Below, piece after piece: positions 8,921 to 18,190 of a stretch of DNA of 64,000 nucleotides. The DNA is taken from NCBI GenBank assembly GCA_963739045.1, contig CAVTYY010000004.1, forward strand, positions 620,001 through 684,000. Direction: 5' to 3'. Origin of the DNA: Halobacillus_B sp963739045 (GTDB lineage: Bacteria; Bacillota; Bacilli; Bacillales; Halobacillaceae). Position 1 is the first letter of the stretch. Each line of letters begins with the position of its first letter. A program made the translations under genes and the position numbers. The notes below the pieces were generated by a model. That model saw only the letters and a list, made by a program, of their open reading frames with translations. It was not told where the DNA came from and ran no database searches.

Positions 8921-9078
8921 ACCTTCAGCCTCCTCTAAAACTTATTCATGAACAGTATGTACATAATATGGAAGCGCTGTCCAGCAATTGGACTTGAACC
9001 AATAAATGTTACTTGCCATAGCTGTAAGACATAGTATCATTTGAGAAGAAGGTGTTTCATAACAGGGAGGTATAAGGA

Positions 9079-9654
9079 GTGCGCAGGAAACTAATACTAT
9101 TACTCTTTTTAAGTGTTTTTTTAGGAGGGTGCAGCATGTTCCCTTCTGAAAAAGAGATAGTACAGCAAACTTGGAAATCAGCTGAGCAGGCTTTTGAAGA
9201 CCAGACACCCACTTCTAATATTAAAACAGGGACTATATCCATGTATTTACCTTCAGCTGTAAAAGTGGAAGAACAAGACGCCAATAATATTATTTTATCT
9301 AAGGGAGATAAACAAACGTTCATAGTTTTCTATAATTCTATGGAAGACGAAAGCAGTCAATTGAACTATCACTCTGCTGGTCAAAAAGAAAATCGATTGC
9401 TGTTAAAATCATTTAAGGATGAGGATCGTTTTGGATACGTGCGAGTTCTGCCTGTAAATAAGCAGAACAAGTACGAACTGCAAGTAGGGCAGGGTGGCGT
9501 CAAGATAACCACGTATTCGAAGAAAAGTGAACTGGAAGATAATGCGGCACTCATGATGAATATCACCAGGTCTATCCATTTTAAAAAGAGTTCATCCAGA
9601 TCCAGAGAAGTGGATCATTTATCGCCGTTTCCCTCGAAAATGAAAAAAACGTGA
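9079..9654 (+). CDS. Predicted lipoprotein of unknown function
   Basis: 191 residues from a GTG; GGGAGGT at 9065-9071 sets the start. The signal peptide MRRKLILLLFLSVFLGGC ends in a lipobox, LGGC, with Cys18 as the lipid-anchored residue, so the mature protein should sit on the outer face of the membrane. The mature part (TGTISMYLPSAVKV, IILSKGDKQTFIVFYN) looks like a small beta-rich domain. The last 20 residues are basic and Ser/Lys-rich and are encoded partly within the terminator stem. I do not recognise the family. Confidence 0.7.
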   Translation: MRRKLILLLFLSVFLGGCSMFPSEKEIVQQTWKSAEQAFEDQTPTSNIKTGTISMYLPSAVKVEEQDANNIILSKGDKQTFIVFYNSMEDESSQLNYHSAGQKENRLLLKSFKDEDRFGYVRVLPVNKQNKYELQVGQGGVKITTYSKKSELEDNAALMMNITRSIHFKKSSSRSREVDHLSPFPSKMKKT

Positions 9655-9690
9655 AATCAAGACATGGCTCGTCTGATTTCACGTTTTTTT
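9643..9690. terminator. Terminator shared by the lipoprotein and chemoreceptor genes
   Basis: A 17-base-pair stem, with AAAAAAACGTGAAATCA at 9643-9659 and its complement at 9674-9690. The left arm contains the last codons and stop of the lipoprotein gene. Confidence 0.85.
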
Positions 9691-9727
9691 CATTTTTTAG
9701 GAATTTATCCTCTTCTGTATTCCATAA

Positions 9728-11824
9728 TTAAGAAGAAAGACGTTCGTCCTGGTAGTCACTCTCCGTCTCCTTCAATTCTTCTTCCCATTCATCATCGTTA
9801 CTGCCTTCAGATTCTTTCTCATCAGACTCCAATTCCGTTTCCTCAGGCTCATGAATAGTAAATTGGCTGACTTCCGCTTCCAACTCTTGGGAAAGACCTT
9901 GCAGATCGGTTGCTAACTGGTGTACCTGGTCAATGGATTGAAGTTGATTTTCACTTGATGCTGCCACTTCTTCAGCAGTTGCTACTGCTTCTTCTGATAT
10001 CACACTGATATCCTGGAGCTTATTTTTCACATCTTCATTTACGGTTTCTACGCCTTCAACTGCATTTTTCACTTGCATAATTTGGGTATTCATATCCTGA
10101 ACGTGTCCTGAAATACGGTGAAAAGCTGTTTTTGTTTGGGAAACAGCTTGATTTTGTGAATCTTGATAGTGTTCAAATTTATCTGCTTCTGAAGAGAGGC
10201 GGAGCATTTGCTCTGACATGTGACTAACTAAACGGTGTATGCTTTGAGCTTCTTGTTTAGAACGTTCTGCTAGTTTCCTAACCTCATCAGCCACTACAGC
10301 AAAGCCCTTACCGGCTTCACCTGCCCTTGCCGACTCAATTGCAGCATTTAAGGCAAGAAGATTTGTACTATCTGCAATGTCTTCGATGGTGGATACAATT
10401 TTATTGACTTCATTGGATTGCTTAGTAGCAGACTGGACCTCAGAGGACATATGAGTAGCTAAGTTTATAAATGAATTAGAGGTTTTCTCTAATTCATCCA
10501 CTGTAGTCAAACCTTCCTTGCCTTCTTGATCTGCATCATGCAGACGGCCGTCAATGTCTTGTGTTGCCTGCTTTGTATGAAGAATTGCTTTTTCAACTTG
10601 CTCAATTAATTGAGTACTTTCTTCTATCTTCTGAGCTTGGTCCTGGGAACCGATTGCCACTTGATTGATCGCTTCATTCACTTCTTCAGCTTGAGTGGTC
10701 GTCTGATCTGATACAGCTGCAAGATGATCAGACGAAGTATTTAATACGCCGGATGCCTGCAAGAGTTTCTTAACTGAATGCTCCATTTTTTCAGCCATAC
10801 TGTTAAACTGAGAGCCTAGTTCTGACATCTCATCCTTGGAATGAAGGTCAATTCGATAAGATAGGTTCCCTTCTCCAATGATAGATGCCCCGTTTTTTAA
10901 TTCTTTTATAGATTTTGAGATAGATTTAATTAATACAATACCTGTGATGAAGGTGACTAATAAAGCAATACTTCCTATGATAGCAAGTAAAATCATCAAG
11001 GTTTTTTTCATTTTTGCTTGCTGTTCCTCAGTCTTGTTATTAATTTGTTCTGTCGCCGCCATTACCTGATTAACATGGTTAGCTACGTCTGAGGATATGT
11101 CTTCAAAAGATGAACTTATCTCGCCGGCTTGAGTGAAGGTGCCATGTATTGTATTAAGAGTCTGTTTATATTTAAGTAAGCTTCTATTTAACTGCGCGGA
11201 TTGTTCATCATTAAAGTTGACTTGCTCAATGTTCTCTTTGAAGTTGTCTGCACTCTTATTAAATGAGGAGTAGTTGGGTTCTGTGGGGTTATTCAAGTAA
11301 GCAAGTTCATTAATTTTCATTTCGAGAAGCGTATTCATCAAGGCAGGCTGGTTTAATCGATTAATGGAATCTTTAAATTCTTTGTATGATTTACTTATGT
11401 ATTGATACATTCCTTCATTTTCTGAAAAACCTACAAGCCGAAACATATTGACAAGAGGGTCTAATTCCTTCTCGTATTCCGAAGCACTCGTGTTGATTTT
11501 AGAAAATGCATCAGAAATGTCAGGGTATGGAGAATAAGTATCAGAACTTGTAGATGCTAATTTTTCGACCCGCTGAATTCCTGCCTTCACCTCTTTAGCT
11601 TTTTCCTCTTTTGGGTCATTAAGAAATGCTTCTTGTTTTCTCGTAGTTCGTGACATCTGCGAATTAATTTCTTGACTGTGGATAAGTGCTCCTTGAATTT
11701 CACGACTCTTATCGGCTAGTTTAGACTGCTGATTAAAAAAATATGTAGAGAAGCCAATAAGAATCACGATACTTACTAAAGATAAGATTAATATGAGTCG
11801 AACACGACTTTTAATTGTATTCAC
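9728..11824 (-). CDS. Methyl-accepting chemotaxis protein
   Basis: 698 residues. One membrane helix near residues 9-28, an all-helical extracytoplasmic sensor of about 245 residues (helical-bundle type, no recognisable Cache motif), a second membrane helix near 276-299, a HAMP domain to about 352, then a long signalling coiled coil. The strongly conserved hairpin tip, with NLLALNAAIESARAGE and GFAVVADEVRKLAERS, lies near residues 485-520. The C terminus is an acidic Glu/Asp/Ser tail without the CheR-binding pentapeptide. It should couple to CheW/CheA at the pole. Ligand unknown. It stands alone, not in a che operon. Confidence 0.93.
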   Translation of the reverse strand: MNTIKSRVRLILILSLVSIVILIGFSTYFFNQQSKLADKSREIQGALIHSQEINSQMSRTTRKQEAFLNDPKEEKAKEVKAGIQRVEKLASTSSDTYSPYPDISDAFSKINTSASEYEKELDPLVNMFRLVGFSENEGMYQYISKSYKEFKDSINRLNQPALMNTLLEMKINELAYLNNPTEPNYSSFNKSADNFKENIEQVNFNDEQSAQLNRSLLKYKQTLNTIHGTFTQAGEISSSFEDISSDVANHVNQVMAATEQINNKTEEQQAKMKKTLMILLAIIGSIALLVTFITGIVLIKSISKSIKELKNGASIIGEGNLSYRIDLHSKDEMSELGSQFNSMAEKMEHSVKKLLQASGVLNTSSDHLAAVSDQTTTQAEEVNEAINQVAIGSQDQAQKIEESTQLIEQVEKAILHTKQATQDIDGRLHDADQEGKEGLTTVDELEKTSNSFINLATHMSSEVQSATKQSNEVNKIVSTIEDIADSTNLLALNAAIESARAGEAGKGFAVVADEVRKLAERSKQEAQSIHRLVSHMSEQMLRLSSEADKFEHYQDSQNQAVSQTKTAFHRISGHVQDMNTQIMQVKNAVEGVETVNEDVKNKLQDISVISEEAVATAEEVAASSENQLQSIDQVHQLATDLQGLSQELEAEVSQFTIHEPEETELESDEKESEGSNDDEWEEELKETESDYQDERLSS

Positions 11825-11976
11825 TTTGTCCCTCCTTAATAGGTTTATTTAATTACTAGCTCTATATGAATTCTAATTATAGAACTATTGGTCTAGAAAA
11901 ACAATACCGATAATAGGAGAAACCAATCAAAATAACGGTGTATCCTGCCTTAAATAATCATAAAGTCACGGTGTAT

Positions 11977-12001
11977 TTACACATGTTATTTTATTGTGTA
12001 A
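11977..12001. promoter_or_regulatory. Inverted repeat, candidate operator ahead of the EIIC gene
   Basis: TTACACA and TGTGTAA are separated by 11 bases, 36 bases before the EIIC start. The sequence CGGTGTAT also occurs twice just upstream. It is a plausible binding site for a dimeric regulator, but the regulator is not in the window. Confidence 0.4.
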
Positions 12002-12036
12002 AATATAATTCGGATTAAAAGAGAGAAGGGATATGT

Positions 12037-13065
12037 ATGAAAGCATTCTTAAATAGAAAAGGGATTCACATTTCTGTACAAACGTATTTGATCACCGCCC
12101 TTAGTTATATGGCACTAGGACTTTTTTCATCTTTAATTATAGGGTTGATTATAAAAACTGTCGGAGAGCAAATTGGATATGCGCCAATAGGAGACCCCTT
12201 AATAGAAATGGGGACCTTTGCAATGGACTCGAAAATATGGGGCGGCGCGATAGGAGTAGCGATTGCCTATGGTCTGCAGGCGCCGCCTCTGGTCATATTT
12301 GCGGCGTTATTCAGCGGTGCTTTTGGAGCGGATCTTGGCGGGCCAGCTGGAAGTTACGTGTCTGCTTTAATTGCAGCGGAGTTCGGGAAAGCTATAAGCA
12401 AAGAAACAAGAATAGATATCATTTTAACTCCTTTTGTTACCATTGCAGCTGGATTCTTGGTGGGGGCATTTGTCGGCCCGCCTATTAATCATTTTATGAC
12501 ATGGTTTGGGGAGGGTATTAATTGGGCAACCCTTCAGCAGCCTTTTATTATGGGAGTGGTCGTGGCTGTACTAATGGGCATTGCTCTTACAGCTCCAATC
12601 TCTAGTTTAGCTATTGCAATCATGCTATCCTTAGACGGAGTTGCTGCCGGAGCTGCGACGATTGGCTGTGCTGCCCAGATGATCGGTTTTGCCACTATCA
12701 GCTACAAAGATAATGGATTTGGCGGTTTTCTTGCACAAGGGATTGGGACTTCAATGCTGCAAGTCGGCAACATTGTAAAGAAGCCTATCATTTTATTGCC
12801 CCCTACCTTGACAGGAGCCATTTTAGCACCAATAGCTACAGTTTGGCTGAAATTGGAGAATAACGCACCTGGAGCCGGCATGGGAACGAGCGGGTTTGTA
12901 GGTCAGATCATGACTTTTCAGTCCATGGGATTCAGCTGGCAGTTATTCTGGACGATATTATTACTTCACGTGCTCGCTCCTGCATGTTTAAGTTACTTAA
13001 TCGCTTGGGGATTTAGAAAAAAAGGGTGGATTGCTCCAGGAGACATGAAAATTGAATATGATTGA
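12037..13065 (+). CDS. PTS-type EIIC membrane permease (PTS_EIIC_2 family), orphan
   Basis: 342 residues, AGAGAAGGG before the ATG. Eight or more hydrophobic segments with Gly/Ala-rich helices, and characteristic stretches such as GGAIGVAIAYGLQAPPLV, FGADLGGPAGSYVSAL and KKPIILLPPTLTGAILAP. This matches the compact EIIC_2 family of predicted phosphotransferase membrane subunits. No EIIA or EIIB domain lies in or near the gene, so phosphotransfer would need partners elsewhere; it may instead act as a simple transporter. The substrate is unknown. It is inserted upstream of ytpP, a place where B. subtilis has no such gene as far as I recall. Confidence 0.75.
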   Translation: MKAFLNRKGIHISVQTYLITALSYMALGLFSSLIIGLIIKTVGEQIGYAPIGDPLIEMGTFAMDSKIWGGAIGVAIAYGLQAPPLVIFAALFSGAFGADLGGPAGSYVSALIAAEFGKAISKETRIDIILTPFVTIAAGFLVGAFVGPPINHFMTWFGEGINWATLQQPFIMGVVVAVLMGIALTAPISSLAIAIMLSLDGVAAGAATIGCAAQMIGFATISYKDNGFGGFLAQGIGTSMLQVGNIVKKPIILLPPTLTGAILAPIATVWLKLENNAPGAGMGTSGFVGQIMTFQSMGFSWQLFWTILLLHVLAPACLSYLIAWGFRKKGWIAPGDMKIEYD

Positions 13066-13097
13066 TGATATGCTAAAATGACTGAGGAGGAATGTAG

Positions 13098-13415
13098 ATG
13101 ATCACTCTTAAATCAGATGACCAATTAAACAAATTGATGAATGAGAACCAGGTTGTTCTGTTATTTTCCGCAGACTGGTGTCCGGACTGTCGAGTACTCG
13201 ATCCTGTCATTCCGGAGATAGAACAAGAATTTCAGGATTGGGAATTTGTGTATGTGGACAGAGACCAATTTATTCATAGATGTGCCGAGTACGATGTATT
13301 TGGGATTCCGAGTTTTCTAGCGTTTCAAGAAGGAAAAGAAGTCGGCAGGTTTGTAAGTAAGAAAAGTAAATCAAGGGAAGAAATTGAAGAGTTCATGAAT
13401 AAAGTTAACAGGTAA
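13098..13415 (+). CDS. ytpP: Thioredoxin-like protein YtpP
   Basis: 105 residues with GAGGAGG ahead of the ATG. Thioredoxin fold with active site WCPDC (Cys28, Cys31) and the cis-proline in FGIPSFLAF. The family is a cytoplasmic thioredoxin-like reductant, probably for protein disulfides; the partner is unknown. Starts the ytpP-ytpQ-ytpR-sftA block of the B. subtilis type, though a terminator follows it here. Confidence 0.88.
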   Translation: MITLKSDDQLNKLMNENQVVLLFSADWCPDCRVLDPVIPEIEQEFQDWEFVYVDRDQFIHRCAEYDVFGIPSFLAFQEGKEVGRFVSKKSKSREEIEEFMNKVNR

Positions 13416-13418
13416 ATC

Positions 13419-13446
13419 AGCTGTGCTTGGGCACAGCTTTTTTCTT
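13419..13446 (+). terminator. Terminator after ytpP
   Basis: AGCTGTGC and GCACAGCT form an 8-base-pair stem with loop TTGG and a run of six T. Confidence 0.85.
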
Positions 13447-13558
13447 TATAGTTATTTCAGTCTTCGTCTATAATATATAGAACCGTCATATTTAAGCAGG
13501 ATATGCTAAAATAGACGACGGAGCAAATTTCTTCCCCTGAATAAAGGAGGAAAACACG

Positions 13559-14377
13559 ATGAAAATGACAAGTATTAAAATGAAGAAAAAATTAGAAGAA
13601 CGTTTGGCTAATGAACAATGGACTACAAAGTATAACCGTGATAAAGACACGTTTAGAATTGAATGGAAAGAAACAGGTAAAGGCATTACCATTACCCTCC
13701 CCAACGTGATAGCTAAGTTCGAATCTCGAGGAGAAGAGGCGATCGATGAACTAGAGGATCATGTGCAGGAAGCTCTCAAAGTAATGAACGAAACGCATTA
13801 CCTGACAGGTAAAGAAGAAAACATCTTTCCTGTAATTCGGGCAGCTTCTTTTCCCGATCAGACGGAAACAGGAAAAACCTTGATTTATACAGATCATACT
13901 GCTGAAACTAGAATATATTATGCTCTTGATCTTGGTAAGTCCTACCAGCTAATTGATGAAAATATGTTAAAAAAAGAAAACTGGACGAAGGAAAGAATTA
14001 AAGAAGTAGCCAGTTTCAATGTGCGTTCTCTTCCTGTAAAAATGAAGAAAGATACGGTTTATGGAAATGATTTCTATTTTCACTCTACAAAGGACGGCTA
14101 TGATGCAAGCCGCATACTCAATGAAGTATTACTGGAGGAACTTAAAGCAGAGTGCAAAGGGGAATTAGCAATTAGTATTCCTCACCAAGATGTGATTATT
14201 TTTGCTGATGTGCAAAACCCGCAAGGCTATGACATTTTGGCGCAGATGGCGATGCAGTTTTTCGCTGAAGGTACCGTGCCGGTAACTTCCTTATCCTTCT
14301 TATATGAAGACAAGCAGCTGGAACCCATTTTTATTCTCGCTCAAAAGAAACCTAATCAAACAAGGAAGGAAGATTAG
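13559..14377 (+). CDS. ytpQ: DUF1444 family protein YtpQ
   Basis: 272 residues, with AAAGGAGG before the ATG. N-terminal basic helix (MKLKKKLEERL-like), then the DUF1444 body with FPVIRAASFPDQT, LIYTDHTAETRIYYALDLGKSY and a C-terminal domain containing ISIPHQDVIIFADVQN and YDILAQMAMQFFAEG. No catalytic motif is known. Only 3 bases separate it from ytpR, so the two are probably cotranscribed. Confidence 0.88.
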   Translation: MKMTSIKMKKKLEERLANEQWTTKYNRDKDTFRIEWKETGKGITITLPNVIAKFESRGEEAIDELEDHVQEALKVMNETHYLTGKEENIFPVIRAASFPDQTETGKTLIYTDHTAETRIYYALDLGKSYQLIDENMLKKENWTKERIKEVASFNVRSLPVKMKKDTVYGNDFYFHSTKDGYDASRILNEVLLEELKAECKGELAISIPHQDVIIFADVQNPQGYDILAQMAMQFFAEGTVPVTSLSFLYEDKQLEPIFILAQKKPNQTRKED

Positions 14378-14380
14378 AAT

Positions 14381-14986
14381 ATGGATGTGTTTTACAACAA
14401 AACGGGGGTCGGTGACGTTTTAATCATACCAGTTAATGATGGAGACCGATTAACCTTTACCTATGAAACTTATGGTGACATTGTTAAGATTACGAACGAG
14501 GAAGATGGCACACTTTTAGGGTATAACATCTTTAACGCTTCTGCCCATTTTAACCTGGCAGATCACGGGAAAATTCGTTTAACTGAAGCACTACTCTCAC
14601 AAATAAAAGAGATGTTTCAGCAGCAGCGTTTGGACGATTCACTGGACTTTGATTTAAGTCCGAAGTTTGTTGTAGGGTTTGTGAAAGAAAAAGGAGCTCA
14701 CGAAAATGCAGACAAACTTAGCGTGTGCCACGTGGATGTAGGGAATGAAACTTTGCAAATTGTATGCGGCGCTCCTAATATTGACCAAGGTCAGTTTGTG
14801 GTAGTTGCTAAGACAGGAGCAGTTATGCCAAGCGGAATGAAAATTAAAGACGCTGAGCTTCGAGGAGTACCTTCAAGTGGTATGATTTGCTCAGCTAAAG
14901 AGCTTAATCTCCCTGATGCACCTAAAGAAAAAGGGATATTAGTTCTGGAAGGAAACTACCAGCCAGGCGATGTTTATGAATTTTAA
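14381..14986 (+). CDS. ytpR: tRNA-binding-domain protein YtpR
   Basis: 201 residues. An N-terminal domain of about 90 residues (DUF4479 type) precedes a tRNA-binding OB fold (about 95-198) like that at the N terminus of the PheRS beta chain: FVVGFVKEKGAH, VCGAPNIDQGQFVVVAKTGA and GMKIKDAELRGVPSSGM are clear. It is known as a stand-alone relative of PheT; its job is not established. Follows ytpQ by 3 bases and ends in a terminator. Confidence 0.9.
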   Translation: MDVFYNKTGVGDVLIIPVNDGDRLTFTYETYGDIVKITNEEDGTLLGYNIFNASAHFNLADHGKIRLTEALLSQIKEMFQQQRLDDSLDFDLSPKFVVGFVKEKGAHENADKLSVCHVDVGNETLQIVCGAPNIDQGQFVVVAKTGAVMPSGMKIKDAELRGVPSSGMICSAKELNLPDAPKEKGILVLEGNYQPGDVYEF

Positions 14987-15001
14987 TTCCTGCTGGAAAT
15001 G

Positions 15002-15041
15002 AGCAGCGTTCTCTCCAATTTAGGAGGTCGCTGCTTTTTTT
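15002..15041 (+). terminator. Terminator after ytpR
   Basis: AGCAGCG and CGCTGCT flank a 20-base loop that itself contains CTCC...GGAG pairing; a run of seven T follows. Confidence 0.8.
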
Positions 15042-15154
15042 GTTGGATTATCCCGAAATATTTAAACGGATTGTAAACCAATAAGCTGTGAAAACCTGTT
15101 AAAATGAAAATAAACACATACAATTATGTACTTAGAGAGAGAGTGTGATTATTA

Positions 15155-18046
15155 GTGTGGAAGGAATTTAAAAACAAATTCAAACAAATGTTTGAAGAGG
15201 AAAATAGCGAGAGTGGTCAGCCAAAATCTAGAGTAGCCAGAGGCGATCAAAAGGATTATAAGCCAAGAACGATTCAAAATGAAATAAATGCCAAAACAAA
15301 AATGACTTATAAATACCCTAAATCAGGAGAATTTAGATTTCCTGTTATCCCTGATCTTCATAAATCAGAACCTGTATCTAAACCTTCTGAGACTCAAAAA
15401 CCAAGACCATCGAGACAGCGAGACACAAGCACATCGGAGCGAAAATCATCCTTCAGCCAGAAGCCTAAACAGAACAAAAAGCCGAAAAAAGAACCGCTGC
15501 CGGAAACTAATTCGATCCCGTTTACGCCGACAGAGGTTCCTTCACCTATTTATGGATACCACAATAGGCAGACAAAAGAGAAGAAAGACACAGAGGTTTC
15601 TAAGGTAGTAGAAGACAAAATTCATTATTCTCATGATGAACAAGAGTGGCAGGACTTTAGAAAGCGGTTAAGAGGACAGATGGGTAGTGCAAAGAAATCC
15701 AATGAGAAAGAAGTGGAAATAAGAGAAGAAGCAGCTTCTCTGGAGGCGTCAGGGGTTCATAAAGAGGATGCCATTCCTGCTACAAATTCTTCAATAAATA
15801 CATCGATAGAATTCAAAGAGGAAACTGCAAATAAAGAGAGCGAAGAAAATTCTTTAAACTTTTTAAATACTCATAATATGGTCCAGGAAAGACCAGCAGC
15901 AGATAATAATGAGAATAGTGATACAGCAAAAGAAAATGAAGTATTAGGTGTTGAAACTGCACAACCAGCAGAGTTTGAAGAAAACGAAGCAGCACCGAAA
16001 CTTGTCTTTGAGGAAGAATCGGATCTTGAAGAAAACGAAGCAGCACCGATGCTGGACCTTGAGGAAGAATCAGATCTTGAAGAAAACGAAGCAGCACCGA
16101 TGCTTGACTTTGAGGAAGAATCGGAGTTTAAAGAAAACAAATCCGCTCCAATGCTCGACCTTGAGGAACAACCAGAGTTAGAAGAAGGTGAGGCAGAGCT
16201 CGAGTTGGAACGAGCTGAACCTATTAAGGATGAGGAATTCGAACATACAAGCGCTCTAGAGGAGCAGGATCCAAGTGACGTTTCTCAGCACAAGGAAAAA
16301 TCAATGGTAGAAAAGTATGAAACTGTGACAATTCCCTCAGAGGGGGACTCAAAGCTTGCAGTTGAAGAAACTTCACGAGAAGATCTTGAAGTGAGCAAGA
16401 AAACAGAGGTACGTGAGGAAAAGCAGGAGTTTGGGAATCAAGAGCTCCCGAAAGAAAATTCAACTAACAAACGCCATGTACCATTCAATGTGCTGATGAC
16501 TCCGAGAGATAAACGGACTAGAGACCAGCAGCAAGTAGGGGAGAAGAAAACTGTGGATAACAAGCAGGAGGCAGCTACTAATGTGACTTCGCTTGAAACC
16601 AAGGAAGAAATAAAAGATGAAAGAGTCACCTATTCCACGCCTCTTCATTTACTTGAAGATCCTGTGGTTCGTTCTGATGAAGATGAAACATGGGTCAGGG
16701 AGCAGATGGAATTGTTGGAAACGACTTTACGGCACTTTCACGTAAGAGCAAAAGTAGTAAACGCAATGAAAGGGCCTACTGTGACTCGTTTCGAAGTGCA
16801 GCCTGAACCTGGGGTCAAAGTTAGTAAAATTACTAATCTTTCCGATGATATTAAGTTGAGTATGGCAGCGAGAGATATTCGTATTGAGGCTCCAATTCCT
16901 GGTAAGCAGGCGGTCGGTATTGAAGTGCCTAATACTCAGCCTCAAATGGTTGGACTGCAGGAAATCTTTGAATCCCAAGCTTTTAAAAATGACGCTTCTC
17001 CTTTATCCGTGGGACTAGGGCTAGATATTGGCGGCGATTCGGTAGTCACGAATCTCAAAAAGATGCCGCACGGTCTTATTGCTGGAGCTACAGGTTCAGG
17101 TAAGAGTGTATGTATAAATACGATTTTAGTGAGTTTGCTTTACAAAGCTCACCATGAAGATGTGAAATTTCTATTAATCGATCCTAAGATGGTTGAGCTC
17201 GCCCCATATAATGACTTGCCTCACCTAGTTTCGCCGGTGATAACCAATGTAAAAGCGGCAACTACGGCTTTAAAATGGGCCGTAAAAGAAATGGAAGAGC
17301 GTTATGAGAAATTTGTTGAAGAGAGTGTAAGAGACGTTGAGCGCTACAATGACAAAATGATTAAACAGAATAGAGCAAATGAAAAGCTTCCTTATCTGGT
17401 AATAGTAATCGATGAACTTGCCGACTTAATGATGGTGTCTCCGCAGGATGTTGAAGATTCTATTTGCCGAATTGCTCAGAAAGCCCGTGCTTGCGGAATC
17501 CACTTGCTAGTAGCAACCCAGCGCCCCTCAGTGGACGTCATTACAGGATTAATTAAAGCAAACATTCCTACAAGAATAGCGTTTAGTGTCTCTTCTCAGG
17601 TAGATTCAAGAACTATTATTGATTCCGGAGGAGCGGAAAAGCTACTTGGAAAGGGAGACATGCTCTTTGTAGAAAATGGTTCTGGACAGGCTAGAAGAAT
17701 TCAGGGGGCTTTTGTTTCTGATGATGAAATTGAGCGAGTTACCGGCTATATTAAAAAAATCGCCCCGCCTCAGTATTTATTTGAACAAGATGAACTAATT
17801 AAGCAAGTTTCTACTGAAGAAGAAACGGATGAGTTGTTTAACGAAGCTGTTCAATTTGTGGTGGACCAAAACGGTGCAAGTGCTTCTCTTCTTCAGAGAA
17901 GATTCAAAGTGGGCTATAATAGAGCTGCACGACTTATTGATCAGATGGAGGAGTATGGTATAATTTCTGAACAAAAAGGAAGTAAGCCGAGAGATATTCT
18001 ACTGAACCAGAAGCAAATAGAAGAAATGACTGGGTCTGGAGCGTAA
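15155..18046 (+). CDS. sftA: DNA translocase SftA (soluble FtsK-like)
   Basis: 963 residues from a GTG with a weak site (GAGAGAGTG). There is no N-terminal membrane region, which separates it from SpoIIIE and fits SftA. Residues 1-490 are a long, charged, disordered linker, including an acidic repeat at 275-342. The motor follows: FEVQPEPGVKVSKI, Walker A GATGSGKS (about 643-650), Walker B LVIVIDELADLMM (about 748-760), ATQRPSVDVITG and the C-terminal gamma winged helix (about 890-955) that reads KOPS/SRS DNA. It moves chromosome DNA away from the closing septum, where FtsZ recruits it. At 963 residues it is slightly longer than the roughly 950 of B. subtilis. It lies downstream of ytpR. Confidence 0.95.
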   Translation: MWKEFKNKFKQMFEEENSESGQPKSRVARGDQKDYKPRTIQNEINAKTKMTYKYPKSGEFRFPVIPDLHKSEPVSKPSETQKPRPSRQRDTSTSERKSSFSQKPKQNKKPKKEPLPETNSIPFTPTEVPSPIYGYHNRQTKEKKDTEVSKVVEDKIHYSHDEQEWQDFRKRLRGQMGSAKKSNEKEVEIREEAASLEASGVHKEDAIPATNSSINTSIEFKEETANKESEENSLNFLNTHNMVQERPAADNNENSDTAKENEVLGVETAQPAEFEENEAAPKLVFEEESDLEENEAAPMLDLEEESDLEENEAAPMLDFEEESEFKENKSAPMLDLEEQPELEEGEAELELERAEPIKDEEFEHTSALEEQDPSDVSQHKEKSMVEKYETVTIPSEGDSKLAVEETSREDLEVSKKTEVREEKQEFGNQELPKENSTNKRHVPFNVLMTPRDKRTRDQQQVGEKKTVDNKQEAATNVTSLETKEEIKDERVTYSTPLHLLEDPVVRSDEDETWVREQMELLETTLRHFHVRAKVVNAMKGPTVTRFEVQPEPGVKVSKITNLSDDIKLSMAARDIRIEAPIPGKQAVGIEVPNTQPQMVGLQEIFESQAFKNDASPLSVGLGLDIGGDSVVTNLKKMPHGLIAGATGSGKSVCINTILVSLLYKAHHEDVKFLLIDPKMVELAPYNDLPHLVSPVITNVKAATTALKWAVKEMEERYEKFVEESVRDVERYNDKMIKQNRANEKLPYLVIVIDELADLMMVSPQDVEDSICRIAQKARACGIHLLVATQRPSVDVITGLIKANIPTRIAFSVSSQVDSRTIIDSGGAEKLLGKGDMLFVENGSGQARRIQGAFVSDDEIERVTGYIKKIAPPQYLFEQDELIKQVSTEEETDELFNEAVQFVVDQNGASASLLQRRFKVGYNRAARLIDQMEEYGIISEQKGSKPRDILLNQKQIEEMTGSGA
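15977..16180 (+). repeat. 51-bp tandem repeat inside sftA, four units
   Basis: GAAGAAAACGAAGCAGCACC recurs at 15977, 16028 and 16079, an exact 51-base period, and a fourth, diverged unit follows. Each unit encodes 17 residues, EENEAAPMLDLEEESDL or a close variant. The near-identity of the first three units at the DNA level points to recent duplication. Confidence 0.9.
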
Positions 18047-18190
18047 CGGAAGGTAAGGATAATCTAATGGAGCTGTGCTACACTTAAGAATAAAAGCAGC
18101 TGAATCAATATTTCTTGTGAAAATTGAGTTTGTTCTATATGATGAAATATGTATATAATGAAACGATCCAAATGTCTAAGGAGAAAAATC

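Noticed and set aside
8942..9208. Minus-strand 88-residue frame upstream of the lipoprotein gene
   Set aside because: No ribosome site, overlaps the lipoprotein start, Cys/Leu-rich composition unlike a real protein.
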